From assembly GCA_028767165.1 (NCBI GenBank), contig JARACJ010000002.1:372001-436000 (forward strand): a stretch of 64,000 nucleotides of DNA. The letters are read 5' to 3'. Positions 37,001 to 44,441 of this stretch are shown in pieces (the stretch's first letter is position 1; each line of letters opens with the position of its first letter). The DNA is from Proteobacteria bacterium DTSAM18 (GTDB taxonomy: Bacteria > Myxococcota_A > UBA796 > GCA-2862545). The notes beneath the pieces are model-generated. The model made no database searches, was not told the origin of the DNA, and saw only the letters and a list, made by a program, of their open reading frames with translations. The translations under genes were made by a program, and so were the position numbers.

Positions 37001-37391
37001 TCGCGACGACTTCGGCGACGAGGACTTCCAGGTGGTGATGAGCCTCGCGCCCGATGCGCGCCTGCCCGATCCCCGGGCGGCCCTGCTGTCGGTCGACATG
37101 GATCACGAGCCGCTGGCGGCGTCGCTGTTCACCCTCGGCCTGCCCCGCAACTCCGATCGCCACCTCAACCTCGGTGGCATCGAGGTCACGGCCCGCTGCG
37201 ATGGCGCACGGGTCACGCTGCGGGACTACCTGGCGAGCTACCGCATCGGGGAGGGCGGCTTCCGTCCCTTCTTCGTCTCCAAGTCCGCGGGACGCTTCCA
37301 GACGGCCCCCGAGGACGGCAGCGACATCGAGCTGTCCGTGGGCGACCAGCTGATGGTCGGTCACGCCATCTACGAGGTCATCGGTTCCTGA
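34038..37391 (+). CDS. Large FHA-like protein with 12-residue repeats
   Basis: 1,117 residues, cytoplasmic, AAGGAGA before the ATG. The first 100 or so (ILAEEDHDALMASGGLEHLG) loosely recall the DUF3662 domain that precedes FHA in FhaA proteins; this is tentative. Residues about 411-545 are an FHA-like domain (HPIGRARDCAVVL, then VGSEHAEL, LRSGDELLIGNCLFRVEY) split by an insert. An acidic linker follows, with six 12-residue repeats of VEAEAPVAFEAP type at 764-835. A second FHA-like domain spans about 900-1005 and a third beta domain ends the protein. A scaffold reading phosphothreonine is plausible. Confidence 0.8.
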   Translation: MAALEWLGKVFQGPQKTRGLSGAQRAMVALDGTNSFYNFRLQRHFSALGPTRSAESLWYTHDDVETRTGLGVHLADALTDGHRFSDVLVILAEEDHDALMASGGLEHLGAVLSEKLSAFLAQSAFSAQVHHDVVLVRDGSEELGGQHFGLMDGEFITGLVPNYYRPQSGSSRAVIGVHANVPGAWEGYRPVARLYDDQVLFTLGNHWLDNFSHPSLGEAALYHLKLDEVGSFVHYLNPDVQGRYRIDTTVRDGTNIISVSTADGQPLVHLVLTAVTADAVEAGPRKKRETILPSLHDEQIFTMTERGALLQKVHFSKIMLGYDVHADIRGQLGTGVEDRALSFRVREDAVSVAAFVDGVEVNGTPLASGDAVPLDGDVVIRVQAQELRYRDLRGIQVEGWPYLGEIHRPASSAYLSFGDRHPIGRARDCAVVLPDEPRNDNIVWRPQVAEGSTIRSKSGEIPKANFYTDSIMVGSEHAELDLSGATPTLHALHARCFTFIRRQGEIIPVHPLGDEGHNHEQELRSGDELLIGNCLFRVEYALEEPELPELLPEAIQAEEGASARQSLHSLDPSALHPVESDDPSGRQSLYSLDTSALEPIEEESLGWDGVEERPTTEEVDVMAAYLGRRPEVVDDLDDEWPYRPKLGGGVARRAHQMPHLGGGAPIVSRTEEPQRRPRMSIADVPDPRAVPEEVQLPDDLPRRVYDSIIDFPDDYDDEAPTSFEVIDQLPDGAVAGSLGAHAPSIGLPEVPARAAEEIEAPVEVEAEAPVAFEAPVEAEASVAFEAQVEADAPVAFEALVEAEAPVAVETPVEAEAPVAVEPPVEAEAPAEVEQPIEVADAAPSEPKVSSVVAPAPAAPEAVAPPVASFKEATPSSSGPQVHHSSQVVEVLDSQAQFELGRSIRLVLKGWSIKGSAVVGNHAGADVILPENRIDDAQVFAARDYLRFQVRGRRMNAEVLDASEVRVAGASVDVGAIGTVADTSIGIIRRDDFGDEDFQVVMSLAPDARLPDPRAALLSVDMDHEPLAASLFTLGLPRNSDRHLNLGGIEVTARCDGARVTLRDYLASYRIGEGGFRPFFVSKSAGRFQTAPEDGSDIELSVGDQLMVGHAIYEVIGS
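36327..36542 (+). repeat. Six in-frame 36-base tandem repeats
   Basis: Units start at 36327 and recur every 36 bases to 36542, coding for VEAEAPVAFEAP and close variants; the last unit reads VEAEAPAEVEQP. Glu/Ala/Pro content suggests an extended, rod-like linker between the two FHA-like domains. The array length could vary between strains. Confidence 0.9.
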
Positions 37392-37416
37392 CCGAGACCT
37401 CCGTCCCCAAGGCACG

Positions 37417-37451
37417 AAGGCCGCCGCGGGCATGTCCCGGGGCGGCCTTTT
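37417..37451 (+). terminator. Terminator after the FHA-like gene
   Basis: Arms AAGGCCGCCGCGGG (37417-37430) and CCCGGGGCGGCCTT (37436-37449) pair at 13 of 14 positions around CATGT and run into TTTT. Confidence 0.8.
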
Positions 37452-37475
37452 CTCGAAAGGACGGGCTGTGCGGCC

Positions 37476-38003
37476 TCAGCGACCGCTGATGAAGCGCTCG
37501 AGAGGCAACACCACGAAGCCCTGGCTGGCGGCGTCGGACCAGATCACGCGGTAGGCATCGAGGGTGCGATCATCGGTGCCGGCGACCGTGTGGTAGCCAC
37601 AGCCCTTGTAGTGCCGTGGCATCGCCTTGAACGGGTTGTCGCACACGACCATGCCCTCGACGAGCGCACCGGGCTCCTCGTCGAGGACGGGACGGCACAT
37701 CTGCTCGGGGGTGACCTCGAACAGCGTGATCATGTAGTCCCGCCGGGGCGTGGTGGACTTCTTCTGCAGCCCGAGGGCCTGAAGGAGCCTGCCGGGCTCG
37801 GTCGACTCCCGGTCGATCCACTGCCGAAGGGCGGTGGTGCTGACGACGGAGAGCTGCTGGTGCTTCATGGCCCGGCCGCCCACGGGGGAGACCCAGGCCA
37901 CGGACAGACGCTCGTCGGCCAGCCGCTGCAGGCTGTCATCACAATCGCGGGCCTCGGCCTGGCCGAGACCCAGCAGCAGGAAGGAGACGAGCGCGTGGAT
38001 CAT
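37476..38003 (-). CDS. Exported protein of unknown function
   Basis: 175 residues with a signal peptide (MIHALVSFLLLGLGQAEA, cleavage after about 18). The mature part has Cys pairs (RDCDD, EQMCRP, VVCDNPF, KGCGYH), suggesting disulfides, and a beta-rich end (GFVVLPLERFISGR). No family is recognised. Its ATG overlaps the stop of the upstream lipoprotein gene (ATGA), so the two are translated together and probably act in the same compartment. Confidence 0.75.
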   Translation of the reverse strand: MIHALVSFLLLGLGQAEARDCDDSLQRLADERLSVAWVSPVGGRAMKHQQLSVVSTTALRQWIDRESTEPGRLLQALGLQKKSTTPRRDYMITLFEVTPEQMCRPVLDEEPGALVEGMVVCDNPFKAMPRHYKGCGYHTVAGTDDRTLDAYRVIWSDAASQGFVVLPLERFISGR

Positions 38004-38458
38004 CGAGCGAACGACACGCTCTGCTCGAACGCGCGGGTGCGGTCCTTGCCGCCCAGCTCGAACATCAGGTGGCCCTTGACGGAGAGGTCACCGCTGGAGG
38101 GCAGCTTGTTGTAGTCGCAGGAGAAGGTGACCGTGGTGGAGATGGACATGCCACCGTCGGCGGTCTCGGGGACGCGATCGTTGAAGGCGCAGGCCTTCTG
38201 GGCGTTGGCGTCGAGCACCTGCAGGTCGATGGCCTTGAGGGTCATCTTCATGTCGGAGTTGTTCCGGATGGACACCGGGATGGACAGGGTGCCGGAGTTG
38301 CCCTCGGCGCGGCTGCCGTTGAAGTCGGCGGTGCCGAAGCTCCACTCGACCTTGGGGGTGGAAGCGACCTCTTCCACAGCCGGCTCGGGCTGGTTCTTCT
38401 TGCAACCGGTGGCGGCCACGGTGGCCAGCAGCAGGGAGGACAGGATCAGCGTACGCAT
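38000..38458 (-). CDS. LEA14-like lipoprotein
   Basis: 152 residues. Lipoprotein signal ending in AATGC (Cys19). The mature domain has the pattern of LEA14 / water-stress-and-hypersensitive-response domains: a beta sandwich with SGTLSIPVSIRNNSDMKMTL and KAIDLQVL. TGGAGTG precedes the ATG. It is first of a two-gene unit with the exported protein downstream. Related small lipoproteins are common near envelope genes, but the role here is unknown. Confidence 0.75.
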   Translation of the reverse strand: MRTLILSSLLLATVAATGCKKNQPEPAVEEVASTPKVEWSFGTADFNGSRAEGNSGTLSIPVSIRNNSDMKMTLKAIDLQVLDANAQKACAFNDRVPETADGGMSISTTVTFSCDYNKLPSSGDLSVKGHLMFELGGKDRTRAFEQSVSFAR

Positions 38459-38559
38459 GGGTCTCACTCCAGACGAGGAAGGTGGCCCCATGTGTACCGC
38501 GTGCGTCCGTACCGGACAAGGCGCCTGAGACATGGTTCGACAGGTACCGGTGGATCCCT

Positions 38560-39669
38560 TCAGCCCTGGCCGCCCTGCTGACGCACACGGGCTGCCAGCA
38601 CCCGGTGATCGGGGTCGGCGAGGATGTCGAGGTCTGGTGTCGGACGCGCTTGCTGGAAGTACTGGCGGCGCAATCGCGTGAGCCGACGCAGGGCGTCCTT
38701 GGAGTGGTCCTCGATGCGCTCGTCCTCTTCCTGGGCGTGGATCAGCTCGGTGAACATCTGCATCTGCAGATCGGCTGTCTTGCAGCACAGGAGCACGTCG
38801 ACGGTGGCCAGGGAGGCCAGGCGGGCCTGATCCGCCACGGGCCAGCGGCCCTTCACGGCCTTCATCTCCATGTCGTCGGAGAAGACCACGCCGTCGAAGC
38901 CCAGGTGACCGCGCAGCAGGCGGGGCAGGATCCTCGGCGACAATGTGGCGGGCAGCTCCGGATCGAGCTCGGGGAAGACCACGTGGGCGGTCATGATGCT
39001 CGAGGCCCCGGCGGCGATGCCGGCCTGGAACGGCAGGAGCTCCCGGTTCATGAGCTGGGAGATGGGCGTGGTGACGAAGGGAAGGTCGAAGTGGGAGTCG
39101 ACCGAGGTGTCGCCGTGGCCCGGGAAGTGCTTCAGGCAGCTCATGACGCCCTCGGCCACGTGGCCGCGAACGTAGTCGCGCACGTGGGGCGTCACCTGCT
39201 CCACGGTGGAGCCGAAGCTGCGGTCGCCGATGACCGGGTTGTCCGGGTTGGAGTTGATGTCGGCGATGGGGGCGAAGTTCAGGTGGAAGCCCATGGCCCG
39301 CAGCTCGAGGGCCATGGCGCGGGAGACGGCCTCGGTGAGGTCCTCGGCGCGGGCCACGGTGCCCATGGGGGGCCAGCGGGTGGCCGGCTCACGGACGCGC
39401 TGCACGCGGCCGCCCTCCTGGTCGAGGGAGAGGATGGCCGGGTGGTCGCCGTCGACGAGCGCGGACAGCTCCCGGTTGAGCTCGAGCACCTGCTGCGGCT
39501 CGACGATGTTGCGGCCGAACAGGATGAAGCCGGCGGGCTGCACCTCGGCCACGAGCCGGCGCAGGTCGTCGTCGACGTAGGGGTGGCGCAGACCGATGAT
39601 CATGCGCTGCCCGGCGCGCACCTTGCGGTCGGCCAGGGTCGTCTGGTCAGACGGGGACATCACCGTCAT
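38560..39669 (-). CDS. nagZ: Beta-N-acetylhexosaminidase, GH3 family
   Basis: 369 residues. GH3 markers: the catalytic His loop KHFPGHGDTSVDSH, the nucleophile Asp in SDDMEMKAV and the substrate loop LSLDQEGGRVQR. NagZ removes N-acetylglucosamine from muropeptides in cytosolic peptidoglycan recycling; no signal peptide is seen, as expected. It is longer at the C-terminus than minimal NagZ. The ATG overlaps the epimerase stop by 4 bases, an unexpected partner. Other recycling genes are not nearby. Confidence 0.93.
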   Translation of the reverse strand: MTVMSPSDQTTLADRKVRAGQRMIIGLRHPYVDDDLRRLVAEVQPAGFILFGRNIVEPQQVLELNRELSALVDGDHPAILSLDQEGGRVQRVREPATRWPPMGTVARAEDLTEAVSRAMALELRAMGFHLNFAPIADINSNPDNPVIGDRSFGSTVEQVTPHVRDYVRGHVAEGVMSCLKHFPGHGDTSVDSHFDLPFVTTPISQLMNRELLPFQAGIAAGASSIMTAHVVFPELDPELPATLSPRILPRLLRGHLGFDGVVFSDDMEMKAVKGRWPVADQARLASLATVDVLLCCKTADLQMQMFTELIHAQEEDERIEDHSKDALRRLTRLRRQYFQQARPTPDLDILADPDHRVLAARVRQQGGQG

Positions 39670-40082
39670 TCACCGTGCTCCCGGGGGTGTTCGGCCAGCT
39701 CGATCAGCACGCCGCCGGCGCTCTTGGGGTGGATGAAGGCGACCCGTGTGCCGTGGGCGCCCGGCTTGGGGGCCTCGGACAGGAAGCGGTAGCCCTTGGC
39801 CTGCAGGCGGGCCATGTCGGCCTCGATGTCGTCCGTCGAGAAGCAGATGTGGTGCAGACCGCCGCCACGCTTCTCGAGGAACTTCGCGACCGGACCCTCG
39901 CCGTCCAGCGGGTGGATCAGCTCGATCTGGGTGCCGGAGATGGGGAAGAACGCCGTGGTGGTCTTCGCGCTGGGGACGTCTTCCGTGCCCTTGAGGGGGA
40001 TGCCCATGTCTTCGGCGAAGCGGGCGATGGCCTGCTGCAGGTCGGGCACGGCGATGGCGATGTGGTCGAGTCCGGTGATCAT
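39666..40082 (-). CDS. mce: Methylmalonyl-CoA epimerase
   Basis: 138 residues, a vicinal-oxygen-chelate fold. Metal ligands fit the family: H7 in LDHIAIAV, E54 in QIELIHP, H78 in LHHICF and E128 in LIELAE. It interconverts the two methylmalonyl-CoA epimers in propionate or branched-chain catabolism. It starts 6 bases after the previous gene and overlaps nagZ by 4. The mutase is not in the window. Confidence 0.94.
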   Translation of the reverse strand: MITGLDHIAIAVPDLQQAIARFAEDMGIPLKGTEDVPSAKTTTAFFPISGTQIELIHPLDGEGPVAKFLEKRGGGLHHICFSTDDIEADMARLQAKGYRFLSEAPKPGAHGTRVAFIHPKSAGGVLIELAEHPREHGE

Positions 40083-40088
40083 GGGTCC

Positions 40089-40715
40089 TCAGTCGCGGGC
40101 CAGGCTGGGGTAGGCCTCGGAGAGCCAGCGCCAGGCAAGAATGTGTACGTCGCCCTGGACGGGAACGGGCAGGACCTGTCCGGGCTGGGGGTTCTCGGTG
40201 TGCCAGGCGGCCTGCTCGACGTCGATCCCATCTTCCGCACCGACCTCCATCATCTGGACGACGGACTCCTTGTGGACATCCCATCGCCAGTCGTGGCCCT
40301 GGCCAAGGGTGCCCAGGGCCTGCCACAGACCCTGGAGAATGGCTTCTCGGTTGTTGTGGGCTTCGGATTGAGCGAGCGCCGCGGCGATGCGGAGCCTATC
40401 CTGATCGTCGGCGAAGCGGAACCACAGGCCGGGACGGTTGACCTCGCCGACCCCCACGAGCCGCACGTCCGAGCCCAGGCGCACGCTCAGCTCGAACAGC
40501 AGGTTCACCAGCCGGGTGAGGGGGACCTTGGGGTGCAGGTCGACGAAGGCCATGATGGTGGCCGGGTCGAATTCGAGCCGCACGGGAAGGGCGCGGAGCG
40601 TGAGCTGGTTGTCGCCGTCGACCTCGAAGGGCTCACCCTGTTCGGTGAGCCAACGGGCGATGTCGTCGATGCCGGGCAGCGGACCGTTGGTTGGGAACGA
40701 GATGGTGTATGCCAC
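40089..40715 (-). CDS. Unknown soluble protein
   Basis: 208 residues from a GTG with CGGAGGTG 6-9 bases upstream. No signal or membrane span. Features are RLVNLLFELSVRLG and a run of Trp/His late in the chain (HDWRWDVHKES, HILAWRWLSEAY). No family is recognised. It is 50 bases after the DnaC-like gene and 6 bases before mce, so it is probably part of the same transcript. Confidence 0.7.
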   Translation of the reverse strand: MAYTISFPTNGPLPGIDDIARWLTEQGEPFEVDGDNQLTLRALPVRLEFDPATIMAFVDLHPKVPLTRLVNLLFELSVRLGSDVRLVGVGEVNRPGLWFRFADDQDRLRIAAALAQSEAHNNREAILQGLWQALGTLGQGHDWRWDVHKESVVQMMEVGAEDGIDVEQAAWHTENPQPGQVLPVPVQGDVHILAWRWLSEAYPSLARD

Positions 40716-40765
40716 CAGGGCACCTCCGAGGGGGGCATGGTACCGCATGGCCCCCGTGGCGTGTG

Positions 40766-41632
40766 TCAGGCCTTTGCGGTGGCCCTCTGGAGGCGCTTGC
40801 GCTCCCGGTAGTCGTCGCCGCCCACCGGTACGAACAGGGTGCTCTCCCGCAGCCGGCTGTACACACGGTCGCCCACGCGATCGGGAAGGGTGGGACCCTG
40901 GCTGCGTCCCGCCATGGCGGCGTTGCCCACCGCGTGGCCCGTGGCGGGACCCGGTGCATAGTTGGTGGTGGCGAGGAGGGTGGCGGCGGCGTTGTACCGG
41001 CGGCTGATGAGCTCGTCGAGGACGGTGCCCTCGAACTCGGTGTTGCGTCCCTTGCCCATCTCGTCGATCGCGAGGACCGTGACCCGGCTCAGCGGCTCGA
41101 GCAGGTCGGTGGTGCCGGTGCGGCGGTCGAAGCTGGACTTGAGGTCGGACAGCAGCAGGCTGAACTCGATGAACCGCGCGGAGACGCCGTAGCGCATGAT
41201 GAGCTCGCGGATGAGGGCGATCATCAGGTGGGTCTTCCCGCGGCCGACGGGGCCGTGGAACACCATGCCGACGTTCTCCTCGCCGGGGCGGTAGTCCTGC
41301 ACGTACTTGAGCACGGCCAGGTGGGCGCCGCGGGTCTCGGGCGAGCGGGTCTCGAAGTTCTCGAGGGAGGCGTGGGCGTAGCGGCCGGGGATGTTGGCCT
41401 CGTTGAACAGACGCATCCGGTGCTGCACACGGGCGCAGACGCACTGGGTGCGCCGGGCCCGGGGACCGTCGTCGATGGCGACCCAGCCGGTGCCCTGGCA
41501 GGTGGGGCACGGACCGACGCACGCACAGCTGGTGGCGATGGCACGCGCACCTTGTCGCTTCACGTGCATGCCGAGACCCATGCAGGTGTTGCAGTCGCGG
41601 CTGGCGCCGGGGTGGAGGATGCTCTGGCTCAT
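40766..41632 (-). CDS. DnaC/IstB-like ATPase with two DnaJ-type CxxCxGxG motifs
   Basis: 288 residues. The ATPase core is DnaC/DnaI-type: Walker A GPVGRGKT (127-134), Walker B LAIDEMG (D190, E191), and the region TTNYAPG as sensor 1. The N-terminus carries eight Cys: CNTCMGLG (14-21) and CPTCQGTG (42-49) are DnaJ-style zinc motifs, with C36, C38, C64 and C66 as extra ligands. DnaC-type ATPases load replicative helicase. There is no transposase next to it, so it is not an IstB of an insertion sequence. Its ATG overlaps the upstream stop. Confidence 0.85.
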   Translation of the reverse strand: MSQSILHPGASRDCNTCMGLGMHVKRQGARAIATSCACVGPCPTCQGTGWVAIDDGPRARRTQCVCARVQHRMRLFNEANIPGRYAHASLENFETRSPETRGAHLAVLKYVQDYRPGEENVGMVFHGPVGRGKTHLMIALIRELIMRYGVSARFIEFSLLLSDLKSSFDRRTGTTDLLEPLSRVTVLAIDEMGKGRNTEFEGTVLDELISRRYNAAATLLATTNYAPGPATGHAVGNAAMAGRSQGPTLPDRVGDRVYSRLRESTLFVPVGGDDYRERKRLQRATAKA

Positions 41633-42276
41633 GGCTGGATCCGTCGAAGGATGTTCTCGGAGGACAGGGAAGGGTAGCGCTGACGCAGCAGACCACGTGC
41701 GTGGGCCTCGATCATCTCCTGCAGGTCGGCGTCGCCGAGGAGGGTCGCGAGATCGCCGAGCTGTTGCAGCGCCTCCCCTTCATACGCGCCACGCTCCTCG
41801 TCCGACAGTCGCTCCCATGTGCTGACGAAGAATTGGCTGACCGCGGACAGGGCCTCGGTGGCCGCCTGATCGGGGTGATCGAGGGACAGGTCGGTGAGCG
41901 CATCCCGCAGCTCGTGGTGGGCCTGGGCATCGTGGTGTGCTGGCATGTCGCAGAGCAGGTCGAGCAGCGGGTGATCGGGGGTCGCGGCGACGGGTGCCGA
42001 GGGGGTACCGGATGCCCCGACACTCGGGAAATTCTTCAGATACCGCTTGGCATGTCGGAGCGTGAGGGGACCCCTGGTGCGACGCGCCTGTCGCACGGTG
42101 GCGGCGCGGTCGAGGCCCCAGAGGATCGCGGCGGTGCTGACCCCTTGTTCGAGCCACTGCAGGAGCAGGGAGGCATCGGTGGGGGAGAGGAAGGGAGCCC
42201 CACCCCGAAGCGCGACCAGGTGCCCACGTACGGTCTCGGCTGCATCGCTCATCACCTGCGGAACGCCTTCGCCCAC
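41629..42276 (-). CDS. Unknown protein coupled to the DnaC-like ATPase
   Basis: 215 residues from a GTG at 42274-42276, chosen because a perfect AAGGAGG lies 5 bases upstream; ATGs on either side lack a site. Residues 25-75 hold FLSPTDASLLLQWLEQGV and ILWGLDRAATVRQARR, resembling a small helical domain I have seen next to helicase-loader genes in delta-type bacteria and acidobacteria; recollection only. The rest is acidic and helical. The 4-base overlap (ATGA) with the ATPase suggests a joint role in helicase loading or replication restart. Confidence 0.75.
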   Translation of the reverse strand: MGEGVPQVMSDAAETVRGHLVALRGGAPFLSPTDASLLLQWLEQGVSTAAILWGLDRAATVRQARRTRGPLTLRHAKRYLKNFPSVGASGTPSAPVAATPDHPLLDLLCDMPAHHDAQAHHELRDALTDLSLDHPDQAATEALSAVSQFFVSTWERLSDEERGAYEGEALQQLGDLATLLGDADLQEMIEAHARGLLRQRYPSLSSENILRRIQP

Positions 42277-42348
42277 GCCTGCCTCCTTGCCTGACATGTT
42301 GGTGCGGTCTATCATCCGCCCGCCTGACCACCCAATGGGAATGTCTCC

Positions 42349-43563
42349 ATGCGACGCTGGATCCACTGTCTACCCCTTCTCGCCATGTTCGTCTCTCCCG
42401 TGGCTCTCGCACAGGATGAGGATCCCCTCTTCGGAGAGGAAGACGACGAGGATATCTTCGGGGAATCCGAGGAATCCGACGATACCGAAGACGACGACGT
42501 GTTCGACGAGGAAGACGACGAGGATCTCTTCGGCGAGGGCGAGGAGTCCGAGACCTCCGGTGAGTCCGGTGAGTCCGGCCAGGAGGATGTCTTCTCCGAA
42601 GACGAGGACATCGACTTCGAAGACGAGGAGGAGGCCAAGGATCTCCTCGAGGGCGAGGAATCCGCCGAGGAGCGCCTGCAGCAGGAAGGTGTCGACTCGG
42701 CCGAGATCTACCGTGCCCAGGTCGCCGAGGTGAAGGGCTCCGCCCCCGACGAGGAGATCATGGCGTGGGAGGCGTACCTCGAGGACTACCCGAACAGCCT
42801 CTTCCGCGACACCATCCAGGCGCGCATCGACACCCTGGTCGGTGCCCAGTTCAACGCCATCGATGGCCTCGAAGAGCAGCGCGTGGATGCCGCCAGCGAG
42901 GAGATCCGCTTCGTCAGCCCCGTGCTGATGGGCAACCTCAACCCCCGCACCCGCTTCCACGCCAACATCGAGTTCGGCATCCCCGGCTACTTCGGCACCA
43001 ACGTCGACTTCGAGTACGCCTTCAAGCGGAACATCTCGCTGCACGGTGGTCTCGCCGGCCGCTTCAACGGCCTCGGCGTCGAGATCGGTCCCCGCTGGGC
43101 CTTCGTCAAGTCCACCCGCCACCAGCTGGTCGCCACGCTCATCGGTGATGTGCGCGTCAACCTCGATCCCCTGTACTTCGCCTTCCGTCCCCAGCTGGGC
43201 GTGGCCAAGATCTGGGGTCCCGTCCAGCTGCACGCCTACGTCGGCACCGAGGTCGAGGCCCGTCAGTTCAGCACCCCGGCCGTGCTCGGTGGTCTGTCCA
43301 TCTCCGGCCGCGTGGCCGACTCCGTCGGTCTGTTCGCCGAGACCCAGCTGTACTTCCGCGGCCTCGGCTCCGACAACGACGCCGGCTACTACAGCTTCAA
43401 CAACGTCGTGATCGGCCTGCGCTTCTTCTTCGGCGACAAGAAGGGCAACAACGATCCCTTCGAGATGGCACTGGCAGGTGGCATGCCCTACCAGATGCAG
43501 TACCTCGGCGCCTACCAGGCCAACGTCATGGGCCAGTTCGACTACTACTTCAACGACAAGTGA
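42349..43563 (+). CDS. Outer-membrane beta-barrel protein with acidic N-terminal region
   Basis: 404 residues. Signal peptide (MRRWIHCLPLLAMFVSPVALA), then about 100 very acidic residues with repeats such as EEDDEDIFGE and EEDDEDLFGE, a short helix (AWEAYLEDYPNSLFRD, TPR- or YbgF-like), and a barrel of alternating strands (VDFEYAFKRNISLHGGLAGR, FNNVVIGLRFFF) ending in the typical aromatic strand FDYYFNDK. A periplasmic acidic arm plus a barrel suggests an outer-membrane anchor. No substrate is known. Confidence 0.85.
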   Translation: MRRWIHCLPLLAMFVSPVALAQDEDPLFGEEDDEDIFGESEESDDTEDDDVFDEEDDEDLFGEGEESETSGESGESGQEDVFSEDEDIDFEDEEEAKDLLEGEESAEERLQQEGVDSAEIYRAQVAEVKGSAPDEEIMAWEAYLEDYPNSLFRDTIQARIDTLVGAQFNAIDGLEEQRVDAASEEIRFVSPVLMGNLNPRTRFHANIEFGIPGYFGTNVDFEYAFKRNISLHGGLAGRFNGLGVEIGPRWAFVKSTRHQLVATLIGDVRVNLDPLYFAFRPQLGVAKIWGPVQLHAYVGTEVEARQFSTPAVLGGLSISGRVADSVGLFAETQLYFRGLGSDNDAGYYSFNNVVIGLRFFFGDKKGNNDPFEMALAGGMPYQMQYLGAYQANVMGQFDYYFNDK

Positions 43564-43569
43564 TGGTCC

Positions 43570-43634
43570 GGGGCGTCCGCGCCCCTCGTCAGATGACGCC
43601 AGACGGGTCCGGTTTCGGGCCCGTTTCTGCGTCT
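43570..43634 (+). terminator. Terminator region between convergent genes
   Basis: GGGGCG and CGCCCC (43570-43585) form a short stem, and a second imperfect stem GACGC..AGACGGG with CCCGTTT..GCGTC (43595-43632) follows. The second lies inside the last codons of the opposing glutamine amidotransferase gene. Confidence 0.4.
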
Positions 43635-44413
43635 TGGGGCCGCCCGGCGGGCACCACGGCGGTGGTGGCGTCGACGTGGCCGAAGCCCCCTCGGATGAGG
43701 CGCGCGAGGAGGTCGCCCACGGCGGGGGTGTCCTGGCCACGCTCCAGTGCGGCGAGGACCCGGTGGTGATCGTCGTCGGCCGTGTAGTGGTGCCGGTAGT
43801 GGTGGAAGCGCTCGATGGTGGCCCGGACCGTCAGCTCGGGGTGGAACTGGCTGGCCCAGAAGGGGACGCCGTCGACGCGGAAGGCCTGCTGGGGGGAGAT
43901 CTGCCCGGTCACGAGGGGGGTGACCCCCGCGGGCAGCCTCGTGACGTGGTCGTGGTGCCCTTCCTGTGCCCAGAACCCCTGTGCGGGCAGTGTGCCGATG
44001 AGGGGGTCGGTGCGGCCTTCGGGGGTGGGCCGCAGCCAGGTGGCGCCCATCTCCTGGCGGTCCTCGTCGTGGATCACCTCGCCGCCGAGGGCGAGCGCGA
44101 GCCCCTGGAAGCCGAAGCAGCTCGCCCAGGCAGGCACCCTGGCGTCGATGACCCGACGGAGGGCGTCGAGACCCCAGCGGATCCAGTCGACGTCGTCGAG
44201 CACCGAGTAGGCGCCGGAGCCACCGAAGAAGATCGTGTCGAAGCCGGCGAGCTCGTGGGGCCGCACGGGACCGTCGGCCATGGGGCGGACCCGCAGCCTG
44301 TCCGCATCCATCCTGGCGGCCCTCGCGAAACAACGCCGCTCGTGGGCGGCCATGGGGTCGTCGGGATCCCGGAGCAGGATGAGCAGCGCGCGCAGGGTCG
44401 GGTCGTGGTTCAC
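43589..44413 (-). CDS. Class I glutamine amidotransferase domain protein
   Basis: 274 residues from a GTG with GGGAGG upstream. The nucleophile elbow is ASCFGFQGL (C99) and the His/Glu pair is FHPE (H191, E193), so the glutaminase triad is complete. Its other half may be transferred ammonia or a gamma-glutamyl compound; similar stand-alone proteins include gamma-glutamyl hydrolases. It is last in the operon that starts with the helix-turn-helix gene and includes a gamma-glutamylcyclotransferase-like protein, hinting at glutamyl chemistry. Confidence 0.87.
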   Translation of the reverse strand: MNHDPTLRALLILLRDPDDPMAAHERRCFARAARMDADRLRVRPMADGPVRPHELAGFDTIFFGGSGAYSVLDDVDWIRWGLDALRRVIDARVPAWASCFGFQGLALALGGEVIHDEDRQEMGATWLRPTPEGRTDPLIGTLPAQGFWAQEGHHDHVTRLPAGVTPLVTGQISPQQAFRVDGVPFWASQFHPELTVRATIERFHHYRHHYTADDDHHRVLAALERGQDTPAVGDLLARLIRGGFGHVDATTAVVPAGRPQDAETGPKPDPSGVI

Positions 44414-44441
44414 CGGGCCTCCCGAGGTGGGCCCGGTGGGA

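Noticed and set aside
34047-37433. Minus-strand frame of 1,128 codons opposite the FHA-like gene
   Set aside because: Shadow of the opposite strand; its repeats simply mirror the 36-base array.
40766-41632. IstB of an insertion sequence
   Set aside because: No transposase or terminal inverted repeats nearby, and the zinc-motif N-terminus is not typical of IstB.
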